Shown here piece after piece: positions 44,017 through 52,016 of a stretch of DNA of 64,000 bases (its first letter is position 1; every line of letters begins with the position of its first letter). The notes below the pieces were generated by a model, which saw only the letters and a program-made list of their open reading frames with translations, ran no database searches and was not told the origin of the DNA. The position numbers were made by a program, and so were the translations under genes. Origin of the DNA: Pyxidicoccus sp. MSG2 (GTDB lineage: Bacteria > Myxococcota > Myxococcia > Myxococcales > Myxococcaceae); the NCBI RefSeq assembly GCF_026626705.1, contig NZ_JAPNKC010000001.1, forward strand, positions 8,016,001-8,080,000. The letters run 5' to 3'.

Positions 44017-44403
44017 GTGACCACCCACAGCACCAACGTCTTGCTGGTGGACGACAGCCCGACGGTCCGCAACATCGTCAAGATCTACCTGATGAACCTC
44101 AAGGTCTCGACCGTGGAGGCCGACGATGCGACCCGCGCGCTGCAGATTCTCCGGCTCGTCCCGGTGAGCCTGGTCATCGCGGACATCAACATGCCCGGCA
44201 TGGACGGCATCACCTTCGTGAAGGAGGTGCGCGCCAGCCAGATGCCCCAGGTCCGCTCGGTTCCCATCCTGCTGCTGACGGCGGAGAAGAACGCGGACCT
44301 GCGCCAGAAGGGCACCGAGGCCGGCGCCAACGCCTTCATCCAGAAGCCGGTGTCCCACCACGAATTGACGGAGACCGTCCGTCAGTTCCTCTCGAAGGCC
44401 TGA
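44017..44403 (+). CDS. CheY-like single-domain response regulator
   Basis: A 128-residue receiver domain with D12-D13 (V-L-L-V-D-D-S), phospho-acceptor Asp56 in V-I-A-D-I-N-M-P-G-M-D-G, Thr in L-L-L-T-A, and Lys in I-Q-K-P-V. No output domain. The GTG start has GGAG 10 bases upstream. It is the first gene of the chemosensory operon, four bases ahead of the receiver-CheW gene, so it is the likely diffusible output of the CheA at 47035. It is close to the receiver at 26076 in sequence pattern. Confidence 0.93.
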   Translation: MTTHSTNVLLVDDSPTVRNIVKIYLMNLKVSTVEADDATRALQILRLVPVSLVIADINMPGMDGITFVKEVRASQMPQVRSVPILLLTAEKNADLRQKGTEAGANAFIQKPVSHHELTETVRQFLSKA

Positions 44404-44407
44404 TGCC

Positions 44408-45274
44408 GTGAGCCTGCCGTCCCTGCTGCTCGTCGACGACAGCGACGCGATTCTCGCGCTGGAGCGCGCCATCCTCTCCGGCCACTACACCATCCACACG
44501 GCCAGCAATGGCCGTGAGGCGCTGGAGAAGGTGGGCCGGCTGCATCCGGAGGCGGTGCTGCTGGACCTGTCCATGCCGGAGATGGACGGCGACGAGGTGC
44601 TCCAGCGGATGAAGGCGGACCCGTCCACCTCGGACATCCCCGTCATCATCATCTCCTCGGAGAAGTCGCGCGCGGAGGCGTGTCTGGGACTGGGCGCGGA
44701 GGCCTTCCTCGCCAAGCCTTTCCGCGCGGACGAGCTGCTGCACACCGTGGGCGAGTCGATGGCCAGCGCGCGGCGCCGGGCCCGCACGGGCTCGGTGCTG
44801 GTGCTGCGCGTGACGGTGGGTGATCTGGAGTTCGCCGTTCCCCTGGAGTCCGTGCGCGAGGTGCTGCTGCACCCGGCGACGCGGCCGCTGCCCACGGGCC
44901 CGGCCTACCTGCGCGAGTACGTCGAGGTGCGGGGCCACGCGCTCTGCGTGCTGGACGTGGCGCGCCGCCTGGGCGTGGAGCACAAGCTGGCGCGCGTGGA
45001 GCGCATGCTGGTGGTCATCGAGGTGGACGGCGTGGCGCTGGCGCTGGCGGTGGACACGGTGAAGGACCCCGAGGAGTACTCCGCCGCGGACGTGGAGCGG
45101 CGCGAGCGCGTGGGCGGGGCCGACCATGGCCCGCTGCGCGAGGGGCTCATCGGCATGCTGCGCTCCGCCGGGCGCGCGCTGCCCATCCTGGACCCGAAGG
45201 TCTTCATCGCCCGCGGTCTCTTGCGCGATCTGCCCACGATGTTGGAGGCCGCGGAGGCCAGGCGGAGCGCATGA
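44408..45274 (+). CDS. Receiver-CheW fusion (CheV-like with reversed domain order)
   Basis: A 288-residue protein beginning at GTG. The N-terminal receiver has D10-D11, Asp53 in L-L-D-L-S-M-P-E-M-D-G, S-S in I-I-S-S, and the Lys of A-K-P-F. After residue ~125 comes a CheW-like domain (V-L-V-L-R-V-T-V-G-D-L-E-F-A-V-P-L-E-S-V-R-E-V) with the expected R-G-H-A-L-C-V-L-D and V-D-G-V-A-L-A-L-A-V-D. In classical CheV the CheW domain comes first and the receiver last; here the order is reversed. CheW-receiver proteins couple MCPs to CheA and allow adaptation by phosphorylation. The start of cheR overlaps its stop by four bases. Confidence 0.88.
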   Translation: MSLPSLLLVDDSDAILALERAILSGHYTIHTASNGREALEKVGRLHPEAVLLDLSMPEMDGDEVLQRMKADPSTSDIPVIIISSEKSRAEACLGLGAEAFLAKPFRADELLHTVGESMASARRRARTGSVLVLRVTVGDLEFAVPLESVREVLLHPATRPLPTGPAYLREYVEVRGHALCVLDVARRLGVEHKLARVERMLVVIEVDGVALALAVDTVKDPEEYSAADVERRERVGGADHGPLREGLIGMLRSAGRALPILDPKVFIARGLLRDLPTMLEAAEARRSA

Positions 45275-46503
45275 GCGGCGAGCTCGACCCGCGGCTGCTC
45301 ACCCGCGCGCGGGAGGTGGTGGCCGCCATCACCGGCTTCCGCGACGACGCCATCGCCACCGAGGCGATGGAGCGCGTCATGCGGGCGGAGCTCACGCGTG
45401 GGCGCTCTGCTGGAGATCTGCTCGGAGAATTGCTGCACCCGGTGTCCTCGCTGTCCAGCACGCTGGCGCGCGCGGTGCTGGTGGGCGAGACGTACTTCTT
45501 CCGCCAGCCGGAGCACTTCCGCTTCATCGCCCAGGAGGGCGTGCCCGGGGCGCTGCGCCGGGGCGCGCTGGCCCTGCGCGCCTGGAGCGCGGGCTGCGCC
45601 ACCGGCGAGGAGGCCTACTCGCTGGCCGCGTGCCTGCAGGCGTCGCTGCCACACGGCTTCCCGGTGGAGGTGCTGGGCACGGACCTGCAGGAGTCCAGCC
45701 TGGAGACGGCCCGCCGCGCCACCTACGGTTCCTGGTCCCGCCGCGAGTCCGCGCCGCGCCTCTTCCCCCTCTACGTGGAGACGGGGGAGCGCGAGGTCAC
45801 CATCCTTCCCGTCGTCCGCCGCGTCACCACCTTCGCCCAGGCCAACCTGCTGGCACCCCTGCCAGAGCGGCTCGGCCGCTTCGACTTCATCCTCTGCCGC
45901 AACGTGCTCACCTACTTCACACCGGCCGCGCGTGACGCGGCGATTACCCTCCTGTCGCGCACGCTCAACCCGGGCGGGCTGCTCTTCCTGGGCGCCGTCG
46001 AGGCGGACCGCGTCCCCAAGGGCATGATGCGCGAGGGCCCGCCGGAGCTGCAGGCCTTCCGCCTCCTCGCCCCCGGCGAGCCCTCCTCGCCGTCCTCGCG
46101 CACGCGCGTCGCCGAGAGCGCGCGGGCGCCCGTGCAGGCCCGGCGTCCGGAGTCGGCTCCGGCCGCCGCGCCCGCCCGCGCCGCCGCCGTGCCGCCGCCC
46201 GCGCCCTCGCGGCTCCACCTGAATGCGCTGGAGCGCATCGAGGAGGGAGACGAGGTGGGGGCCACCGCCGTGCTGGAGGCGCTGGTCCGCCAGGCGCCGG
46301 ACTACCTGCCGGGGCTGCTGGAGCTGGCCCTGCTTCGCGAGCGCTCCGGGGCGCGCGAAGCGGCCGTGCCGCTGATGCGGACCCTGCGCACCCGCGCCGA
46401 GCGCCTCCCGCCCGACCAATTGGTGGACGGGCCCGAGGCCCTGCCGGCGCGCTTCTACCAGGCGTCCGCTGACGCCTACCTCAATCAGGGGACGCTGGAA
46501 TGA
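45271..46503 (+). CDS. cheR: CheR-type protein-glutamate methyltransferase with C-terminal TPR-like region
   Basis: A 410-residue S-adenosylmethionine-dependent methyltransferase that methylates MCP glutamates. The CheR signatures G-E-T-Y-F-F-R (N-terminal/catalytic boundary), W-S-A-G-C-A-T-G-E-E-A-Y-S-L-A (SAM site), and C-R-N-V-L-T-Y-F are all present. The Pro/Ala-rich linker (about 270-315) leads to a ~95-residue helical, TPR-like C-terminus (A-L-V-R-Q-A-P-D-Y-L-P-G-L-L-E-L-A). Such tails bind regulators or receptors. The start overlaps the preceding stop (ATGA), as does the next gene's start, so translation is tightly coupled. Confidence 0.95.
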   Translation: MSGELDPRLLTRAREVVAAITGFRDDAIATEAMERVMRAELTRGRSAGDLLGELLHPVSSLSSTLARAVLVGETYFFRQPEHFRFIAQEGVPGALRRGALALRAWSAGCATGEEAYSLAACLQASLPHGFPVEVLGTDLQESSLETARRATYGSWSRRESAPRLFPLYVETGEREVTILPVVRRVTTFAQANLLAPLPERLGRFDFILCRNVLTYFTPAARDAAITLLSRTLNPGGLLFLGAVEADRVPKGMMREGPPELQAFRLLAPGEPSSPSSRTRVAESARAPVQARRPESAPAAAPARAAAVPPPAPSRLHLNALERIEEGDEVGATAVLEALVRQAPDYLPGLLELALLRERSGAREAAVPLMRTLRTRAERLPPDQLVDGPEALPARFYQASADAYLNQGTLE

Positions 46504-47045
46504 AGGTCACCCCGCGGACGATGGAAGAGGCCCAGGAGACGGAGGCGCGCGAGCTGCTCGAGCGGCGCGCATCCCGCCTCCGCGAGCAGGGCGAGACGGC
46601 CGTCGAGGAGGCCGTCCACTGGATTGCCGAGTTCCCCCTGGGCGAGGAGCGCTACGCGCTTTCCCTGGAGACGCTGCGCGCCGCGCTGCCCTTGAAGATG
46701 GTGACGCCGGTGCCGCTGTCGGCCCCGCACGTCGTCGGCGTGCTGCGCTTCCAGGGGCAGGTGCTGGCCGCGCTCAGCCTGGCGTCGCTCCTGGGCGGCC
46801 ACGGCTGGCGGCAGGACCCCGCCGTGCTGCTGGTGGTGGACCGTGGAGACGGCGAGCTGTGCGCGCTGGACTGCGAGGCCATTCCGCGCCCCACCACGCT
46901 GCCCATGAGCGCGGTGGAGGCCGCGCGCGTGCGCGCCGAAGGGGCGGTGATGGAGGTCTTCACCCAGGACCGCCAGCTCATCCACCTGATTGACCTGAAG
47001 CGCCTGTTCGCCACGCGCGGGACGGGAGGACGTCATGCCCGTTGA
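46500..47045 (+). CDS. cheW: CheW coupling protein
   Basis: A 181-residue CheW with a ~40-residue, Glu/Arg-rich N-terminal extension before the CheW fold. The core starts near W-I-A-E-F-P-L-G-E-E-R-Y-A-L-S-L-E and has G-V-L-R-F-Q-G-Q-V-L-A-A-L-S-L and L-I-H-L-I-D-L-K-R-L-F. It links the chemoreceptors to CheA. Its start overlaps the cheR stop by four bases and it overlaps cheA by 11. Confidence 0.9.
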   Translation: MKVTPRTMEEAQETEARELLERRASRLREQGETAVEEAVHWIAEFPLGEERYALSLETLRAALPLKMVTPVPLSAPHVVGVLRFQGQVLAALSLASLLGGHGWRQDPAVLLVVDRGDGELCALDCEAIPRPTTLPMSAVEAARVRAEGAVMEVFTQDRQLIHLIDLKRLFATRGTGGRHAR

Positions 47046-49209
47046 TCCGCTGCTGCAAGGACTCGTCGCCGGCTTCGCCGTGGAGGCCCAGGAGGTCGTC
47101 CAGAAGGTCACCATGGACCTGCTGGAGCTGGAGCGCGACGGTCTGGAGACGGACGCGCTCTCCAAGCTCTACGTGCGGCTGGGCCGCCACCTGCACACGC
47201 TGAAGGGCAGCGCCTCGTCGCTGGGCATGCAGGACCTGGGCGACATCGCCCACAAGCTGGAGGACGCGCTCGCCCCGCTGAAGGCCAACCCGCAGAAGAT
47301 GCCCCGGCCGGTGGTGGACATCCTCCTGCACGGCCTGGACCTCTTCATGCTGCGCGCCCAGGCCCACGCGGACGGGCGCGGGGACGCGCTGCCGGACCCG
47401 GCGGCGGCCCTGGCCCAGCTCGTGGCGGAAGCGCCGCCTCCGGAAGCAGCGGCGGCCATGGGGGCGCCCGGCTCCCTGAAGATGTCCGTGTCCGCCGCGC
47501 AGGTGGAGGTGGAGTCACCCGCCCCGGGCGCGGCGGCCGAGTCCGCCCCGGTGATGCCAGAGCTGGTGCCCGAGTCGGCGGACGCGGGCTGGCGCGTGTC
47601 GGCGCGGCAGGTGACGGCGCTGATGCGCGAGGTGGAGCGCCTGCGCGAGGTGCGGCTGCGCTTCGAGGAGCGCGGCCGCGAGCTGGACCGCGTGGTGACG
47701 CTGCTGGCGAAGCAGGGCCTGCTGGCGGAGACGGCGGAGGCGCGCTCGCAGCTGTCGGGCACGTCGCGCTCGCTGCGCACCGACGGCGAGGAGACGGGCG
47801 ACATCGTCGAGGCGCTGGAAGAGGGCCTCAAGGCCATCACCACCCGCCCGGTGCGCACCATCCTGGACCCGCTGCAGCGCATGGTGCGCGACCTGTCGCG
47901 CCAGCTGGGCAAGGAGGCGCGGCTGTCGGTGGTGGGCTCGGAGCTGTCGCTGGACCGGCGCCTCCTGGAGAAGCTGCAAGGGGCGTTGGTGCACCTGCTG
48001 CGCAACGCGGTGGACCACGGCCTGGAGCTGCCGGCCCAGCGCGAGCGCGCGGGCAAGCACCACGAGGGCGCCCTGACGATGCGCATCGAGCAGCAGGGCA
48101 ACCTGCTCTACCTCGAGTGCGCGGACGACGGCGCGGGCATCGACGTGGAGCGCGTGAAGAAGGTGGCGGAGTCTCGCGGCGTCGTCACCGCCGATGAGAC
48201 GGCGCGGCTCAATGAGAATCAGGTGCGAGACCTCATCTTCCGCCCCGGCTTCAGCACGCGCACGGACGTGACGGACACCTCCGGACGCGGCGTGGGGCTG
48301 GACGCGGTGCGCGCCTCGGTGGAGGGCCTGCAGGGGCGGATTGAAGTGGCCAGCACGCCGGGCCAGGGCACGCGCTTCATGCTCACCCTGCCGGTGGACC
48401 TGGGCAGCTCCCCGGTGCTGGTGGTGCGCGCCACGGAGACGCTGGTGGGCCTGCCCATGCTCGCGGTGGAGGCCACGCAGCTGGCCCGCGCGGATTCGCT
48501 CCGCCTGGGCAAGCGCCGCGCCCACATGGAATATCAGGGGCAGCTGTTGCCGGTGGTGGACCTGGGGGCGCGGCTGGGACTGCGCGCCCTGGCGCCGCCC
48601 ACGGAAGGACAGCCGCTGCTCATCGTCCAGAGCGGTGGCAAGCGCGTGGCGCTCGCGGTGGACGCGGTGGTGGGAGACAGGGACCTGGTCATCCGCCCGC
48701 TGCCCTCCGAGGTGCGGGACGTGCCCGCCTGGCAGGGCGCGGCCACGCTCAGCCGCGGCGAGCTCCTGCTCATCTGCCGCCCGGACTGGCTGGTGACGGA
48801 CACCTCGCAGGCGCAGGTGGTGGCGCAGCGGCGGGCGCTGGTGGTGGATGACTCGCTCACCGCGCGCGCGCTGCACCGGGCCATGCTGGAGGCCGGCGGC
48901 TTCACGGTGCACCTGGCCGCCAGCGGCGCCCGGGCGCTGGACCGGCTGGCGACGGACACGTACGACGTCGTCATCTGCGACCTGGACATGGAGGAGATGG
49001 ACGGCGTGCAGCTCATCGCGAAACTGCGCGAGCGCAAGGAGACGGCGACGCTGCCCGTCATCCTTGTCTCCGCGCATGACAGCGCCGCGGCCCGCGAGCG
49101 CGGCCTGGCGGCGGGTGCGGACGGCTACCTCAGCAAGCGCGAGTGCGCCGCGGGCCGCCTGCTGGCGGAAGTCCTCGACGTGATGAGCCGCAGGGGGAAC
49201 CGGGCGTGA
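47035..49209 (+). CDS. cheA: Hybrid CheA histidine kinase with C-terminal receiver
   Basis: A 724-residue CheA. The Hpt domain has His54 in H-T-L-K-G-S-A. After an Ala/Pro linker (~115-185) come the dimerisation region and the HATPase domain: L-L-R-N-A-V-D-H-G-L-E (N box), D-D-G-A-G-I-D (G1), and G-R-G-V-G-L-D-A-V (G2). A CheW-like regulatory domain follows (V-D-L-G-S-S-P-V-L-V-V), then a receiver (V-V-D-D-S-L-T-A-R, Asp in C-D-L-D-M-E-E-M-D-G). No separate P2 domain is evident. The CheA-receiver architecture is like FrzE of myxobacteria, although the rest of the operon differs from frz. It overlaps cheB's start by four bases (GTGA). Confidence 0.95.
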   Translation: MPVDPLLQGLVAGFAVEAQEVVQKVTMDLLELERDGLETDALSKLYVRLGRHLHTLKGSASSLGMQDLGDIAHKLEDALAPLKANPQKMPRPVVDILLHGLDLFMLRAQAHADGRGDALPDPAAALAQLVAEAPPPEAAAAMGAPGSLKMSVSAAQVEVESPAPGAAAESAPVMPELVPESADAGWRVSARQVTALMREVERLREVRLRFEERGRELDRVVTLLAKQGLLAETAEARSQLSGTSRSLRTDGEETGDIVEALEEGLKAITTRPVRTILDPLQRMVRDLSRQLGKEARLSVVGSELSLDRRLLEKLQGALVHLLRNAVDHGLELPAQRERAGKHHEGALTMRIEQQGNLLYLECADDGAGIDVERVKKVAESRGVVTADETARLNENQVRDLIFRPGFSTRTDVTDTSGRGVGLDAVRASVEGLQGRIEVASTPGQGTRFMLTLPVDLGSSPVLVVRATETLVGLPMLAVEATQLARADSLRLGKRRAHMEYQGQLLPVVDLGARLGLRALAPPTEGQPLLIVQSGGKRVALAVDAVVGDRDLVIRPLPSEVRDVPAWQGAATLSRGELLLICRPDWLVTDTSQAQVVAQRRALVVDDSLTARALHRAMLEAGGFTVHLAASGARALDRLATDTYDVVICDLDMEEMDGVQLIAKLRERKETATLPVILVSAHDSAAARERGLAAGADGYLSKRECAAGRLLAEVLDVMSRRGNRA

Positions 49210-50258
49210 CGGCCAAGCGGTCCATCCGCGTCCTGGTGGTGGATGACTCCCCCACCATGGCCAACACGCTGACCGCGCTCCTCACCGAGGAGCCGCGGAT
49301 TGAGGTCGTGGGCCGTGCCGGTGACGGCAATCGCGCCGTGCAGCTCGCGAAGCTGCTGCGTCCCGACGTCATCACCATGGACCTGCTGCTGCCGGGGCTG
49401 GATGGCCCGGCGGCCATCGCCGCCATCATGTCCGCGGCGCCCGCGCGCATCCTCGTGGTGAGCGCGGTGGCCGAGGAGCGCGGCGTGGACCTGGGCTTCC
49501 AGGCGATGAGCGCTGGCGCGCTGGAGCTCATCGGCAAGCCCAACGTCTCCAATGGCGAGGAGCTGCGCAAGTGGGGCCGGGACCTGGCCCACTCGGTGTG
49601 CCTGATGGCGGAGGTGCCCGTCATCTCTCGCCGCCCGCGCACCGGCGTGACGCCGCCACCGCCCACGGGCGCGCGGGTGGACGTCTTCGGCATCGTCGCC
49701 TCCACCGGCGGCCCGCCCGCGCTGGCGGACCTGCTGGCCAAGCTGCCCAAGGACTTCCCCGTCCCCCTGCTGATTGCCCAGCACATCACCGTGGGCTTCA
49801 CCCAGGGCATGGTGCGCTGGCTGTCCCAGGTGACGCCCCTGCCGGTGGCCATCGCCAAGGAAGGCGAGCGGCTGGAGCCGGGCCGCGTGTACTTCCCGCT
49901 GGACGGGCATGACCTGCTGGTGGACGCGGCCGGCCTGGCGCGGCTGCAGCGCAGCAAGGGCGGCCCATGCCCCAACGGCGACGTGCTGCTGGCGTCGCTG
50001 GCCTCCGTCTTCGGCCGGCGCAGCGGCGGTGTGGTGCTCACCGGCATGGGCGAGGACGGCGCGCGGGGCCTGCTGGCCATCCGCAACGCTGGCGGCGTCA
50101 CCTTCTCCCAGGACGAGGCCACGTCCGTCGTCTTCGGCATGCCTCGCGCCGCGATTGAACTGAAGGCCACGGACCAGGGCGTGCCCCTGGCCTCCATGCC
50201 CGAGCTCATCCTCCAGAGTTGCTCGCTGCCCGGCTTCCGCGGGGGGCCCTCCCGATGA
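49206..50258 (+). CDS. cheB: CheB chemotaxis methylesterase
   Basis: A 350-residue protein with an N-terminal receiver (V-V-D-D-S, Asp59 in I-T-M-D-L-L-L-P-G-L-D-G) and a C-terminal methylesterase/deamidase domain. The catalytic triad is Ser166 (A-S-T-G-G), His193 (A-Q-H-I-T) and Asp284 (G-M-G-E-D-G-A). It removes methyl groups from MCPs when phosphorylated by CheA. GTG at 49206 overlaps the cheA stop (GTGA); this is the start that keeps coupling. Confidence 0.96.
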   Translation: MTAKRSIRVLVVDDSPTMANTLTALLTEEPRIEVVGRAGDGNRAVQLAKLLRPDVITMDLLLPGLDGPAAIAAIMSAAPARILVVSAVAEERGVDLGFQAMSAGALELIGKPNVSNGEELRKWGRDLAHSVCLMAEVPVISRRPRTGVTPPPPTGARVDVFGIVASTGGPPALADLLAKLPKDFPVPLLIAQHITVGFTQGMVRWLSQVTPLPVAIAKEGERLEPGRVYFPLDGHDLLVDAAGLARLQRSKGGPCPNGDVLLASLASVFGRRSGGVVLTGMGEDGARGLLAIRNAGGVTFSQDEATSVVFGMPRAAIELKATDQGVPLASMPELILQSCSLPGFRGGPSR

Positions 50259-50331
50259 GCCCCTCTTCCTACTTCTCCCACCCGTCCCCTCGCGGGTGCC
50301 GTCCTGACGCCGTCTCCCCGGTGGTGATTCC

Positions 50332-51927
50332 GTGAAACCTTCGCAACCTTCGCTCACCACGCAGTTGAGCCAGCAGTTCCGCCAGTCCCTGGGGCTGGCG
50401 CCGAAGTTCATCCTCCTCACCGCGGTCATCACCGCGACGCTGGCCCTCAGCCTCACCGCCATCGCCACGCAGCGGCTGGAGAGCGGCCTGCTGGCCAACC
50501 ACACGGAGGAGGGGCAGTTGGTGGCCCGGAGCATCGCGGTGGCCGCCGAGCAGGGCATCACCGCGGGCGACGGCACGCTCCAGCCCATGCTGGACGTCAG
50601 CCGTGACAGCGACGACCTGGACTACATCTTCGTCCAGGATGCCAACGGCAACGTCGTGGCGCACTCCTTCGCCAGCGCCTTCCCGGAGCCGCTCAAGGCC
50701 GCCGTCGTCGAGGCGGGAGACTCGGCCGTGGTGGAGCTGGAGGTCGGTGACATCCACCTGCGCGCGGTGAATGTCGCCGCCCCGGTGGCCGGCGGCAAGC
50801 TGGGCACGGTGCACGTGGGCATGTCGCTGGACCACATCGCTGGCCAGGTCTCCTCGCTGCGCTGGCGGATGGCGGGGTTCGCCCTGCTGCTGGTGACCCT
50901 GGGCGTGGCGGTGTCCGCGCTGTTCGGCCGCAGCATCGTCCGGCCGCTGCGCAACCTGACGGAGGTGGCGGGCCACATCGTCGAGTCCGGCGACCTCACC
51001 CGCCCCATCCAGGTGAAGAGCGGCGACGAGGTGGGCCGGCTGGCCAACTCCTTCGCGCAGATGGTGGGCCGGCTGCGCGAAGTCACCATCAACCTCCAGC
51101 AGGCCGCCACCGCGCTCACCCAGTCCACCGAGCACCTCAACACGTCCTCCACCGACCAGGCGCAGACCATCTCCCGGCAGGCCGCCGCCCTCCAGGAGAC
51201 GCAGGTGACGGCGCAGGAAATCAAGCAGACGTCGATGCTCGCCGCGCAGAAGGCGGAGAGCGTGCTCTCCGTGGCCGAGCGCGCGGACACCCTGGCCAAG
51301 TCGGGCGAGGCCTCCATCGAGCTCACCATGGCGGGCCTCAACGACATCCGCGTCCAGGTGGGTGAGATTGCCCAGAAGATTCTCGAGCTGGGCGAGCGCA
51401 CGCAGCAGATTGGCGGCATCACCCAGACGGTGAAGGACCTGGCGGACCAGTCCAACATGCTCGCGCTCAACGCGGCCATCGAGTCCGTCCGCTCGGGTGA
51501 GCACGGCAAGGGCTTTGGCGTGGTGGCCCGCGAAATCCGCGCGCTCGCGGACCAGTCCATCCAGGCCACCACCCGCGTGCGCGAGCTGCTGGACGACATC
51601 GCCAACTCCGTGACGTCCGCCGTGCGAATCACCGAGCGCGGCGCCGAGCGCATGGAGGCGGGCCTCGCCCAGGTGCGCACCAGCGGGCAGAACCTGCGCG
51701 AGCTGTCCTCCATCGTCCAGGACAACGCCGCCGCCGTCCGCCAGATTGCCGCCGCCGTGAGCCAGCAGAACGTGGGCATCAATCAAATCACCCTGGCCGT
51801 GAATGACCTCTCCAAGATGATGGACGAGACGGTGGCCCGCATCGGCTCCACCGGCGAGGCCGCCACCACGCTCCAAATCATCTCCGAGCAGCTCTCCAGC
51901 GCGGTGAAGAGCTACCGCGTCGGCTGA
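50332..51927 (+). CDS. Methyl-accepting chemotaxis protein (operon-encoded)
   Basis: A 531-residue MCP starting at GTG. First membrane helix near 25-45 (F-I-L-L-T-A-V-I-T-A-T-L-A), a ~140-residue periplasmic domain (with D-Y-I-F-V-Q-D-A-N-G-N-V-V-A-H, a Cache/PAS-like strand set), second helix near 182-205, HAMP (R-P-L-R-N-L), and the signalling hairpin with Q-S-N-M-L-A-L-N-A-A-I-E-S-V-R-S-G-E. V-R-S-G replaces the usual A-R-A-G. It closes the chemosensory operon just before a strong terminator. The ligand is unknown. Confidence 0.93.
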   Translation: MKPSQPSLTTQLSQQFRQSLGLAPKFILLTAVITATLALSLTAIATQRLESGLLANHTEEGQLVARSIAVAAEQGITAGDGTLQPMLDVSRDSDDLDYIFVQDANGNVVAHSFASAFPEPLKAAVVEAGDSAVVELEVGDIHLRAVNVAAPVAGGKLGTVHVGMSLDHIAGQVSSLRWRMAGFALLLVTLGVAVSALFGRSIVRPLRNLTEVAGHIVESGDLTRPIQVKSGDEVGRLANSFAQMVGRLREVTINLQQAATALTQSTEHLNTSSTDQAQTISRQAAALQETQVTAQEIKQTSMLAAQKAESVLSVAERADTLAKSGEASIELTMAGLNDIRVQVGEIAQKILELGERTQQIGGITQTVKDLADQSNMLALNAAIESVRSGEHGKGFGVVAREIRALADQSIQATTRVRELLDDIANSVTSAVRITERGAERMEAGLAQVRTSGQNLRELSSIVQDNAAAVRQIAAAVSQQNVGINQITLAVNDLSKMMDETVARIGSTGEAATTLQIISEQLSSAVKSYRVG

Positions 51928-51957
51928 AGACGCCGGGCCGCGCGCGCCCGGAAGGAC

Positions 51958-51994
51958 AAAGGCCCCGACTCCACCTGGGAGCCGGGGCCTTTTT
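51958..51994. terminator. Intrinsic terminator of the chemosensory operon
   Basis: AAAGGCCCCG (51958-51967) pairs with CGGGGCCTTT (51983-51992), with an inner CTCC/GGAG extension, and is followed by more T (TTTTTC) on the plus strand. On the minus strand the leading A-run gives a U-run, so it can also end clpA transcription from the other side. Confidence 0.85.
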
Positions 51995-52016
51995 CATGTC
52001 CAGCGTCTGCCGGGCG

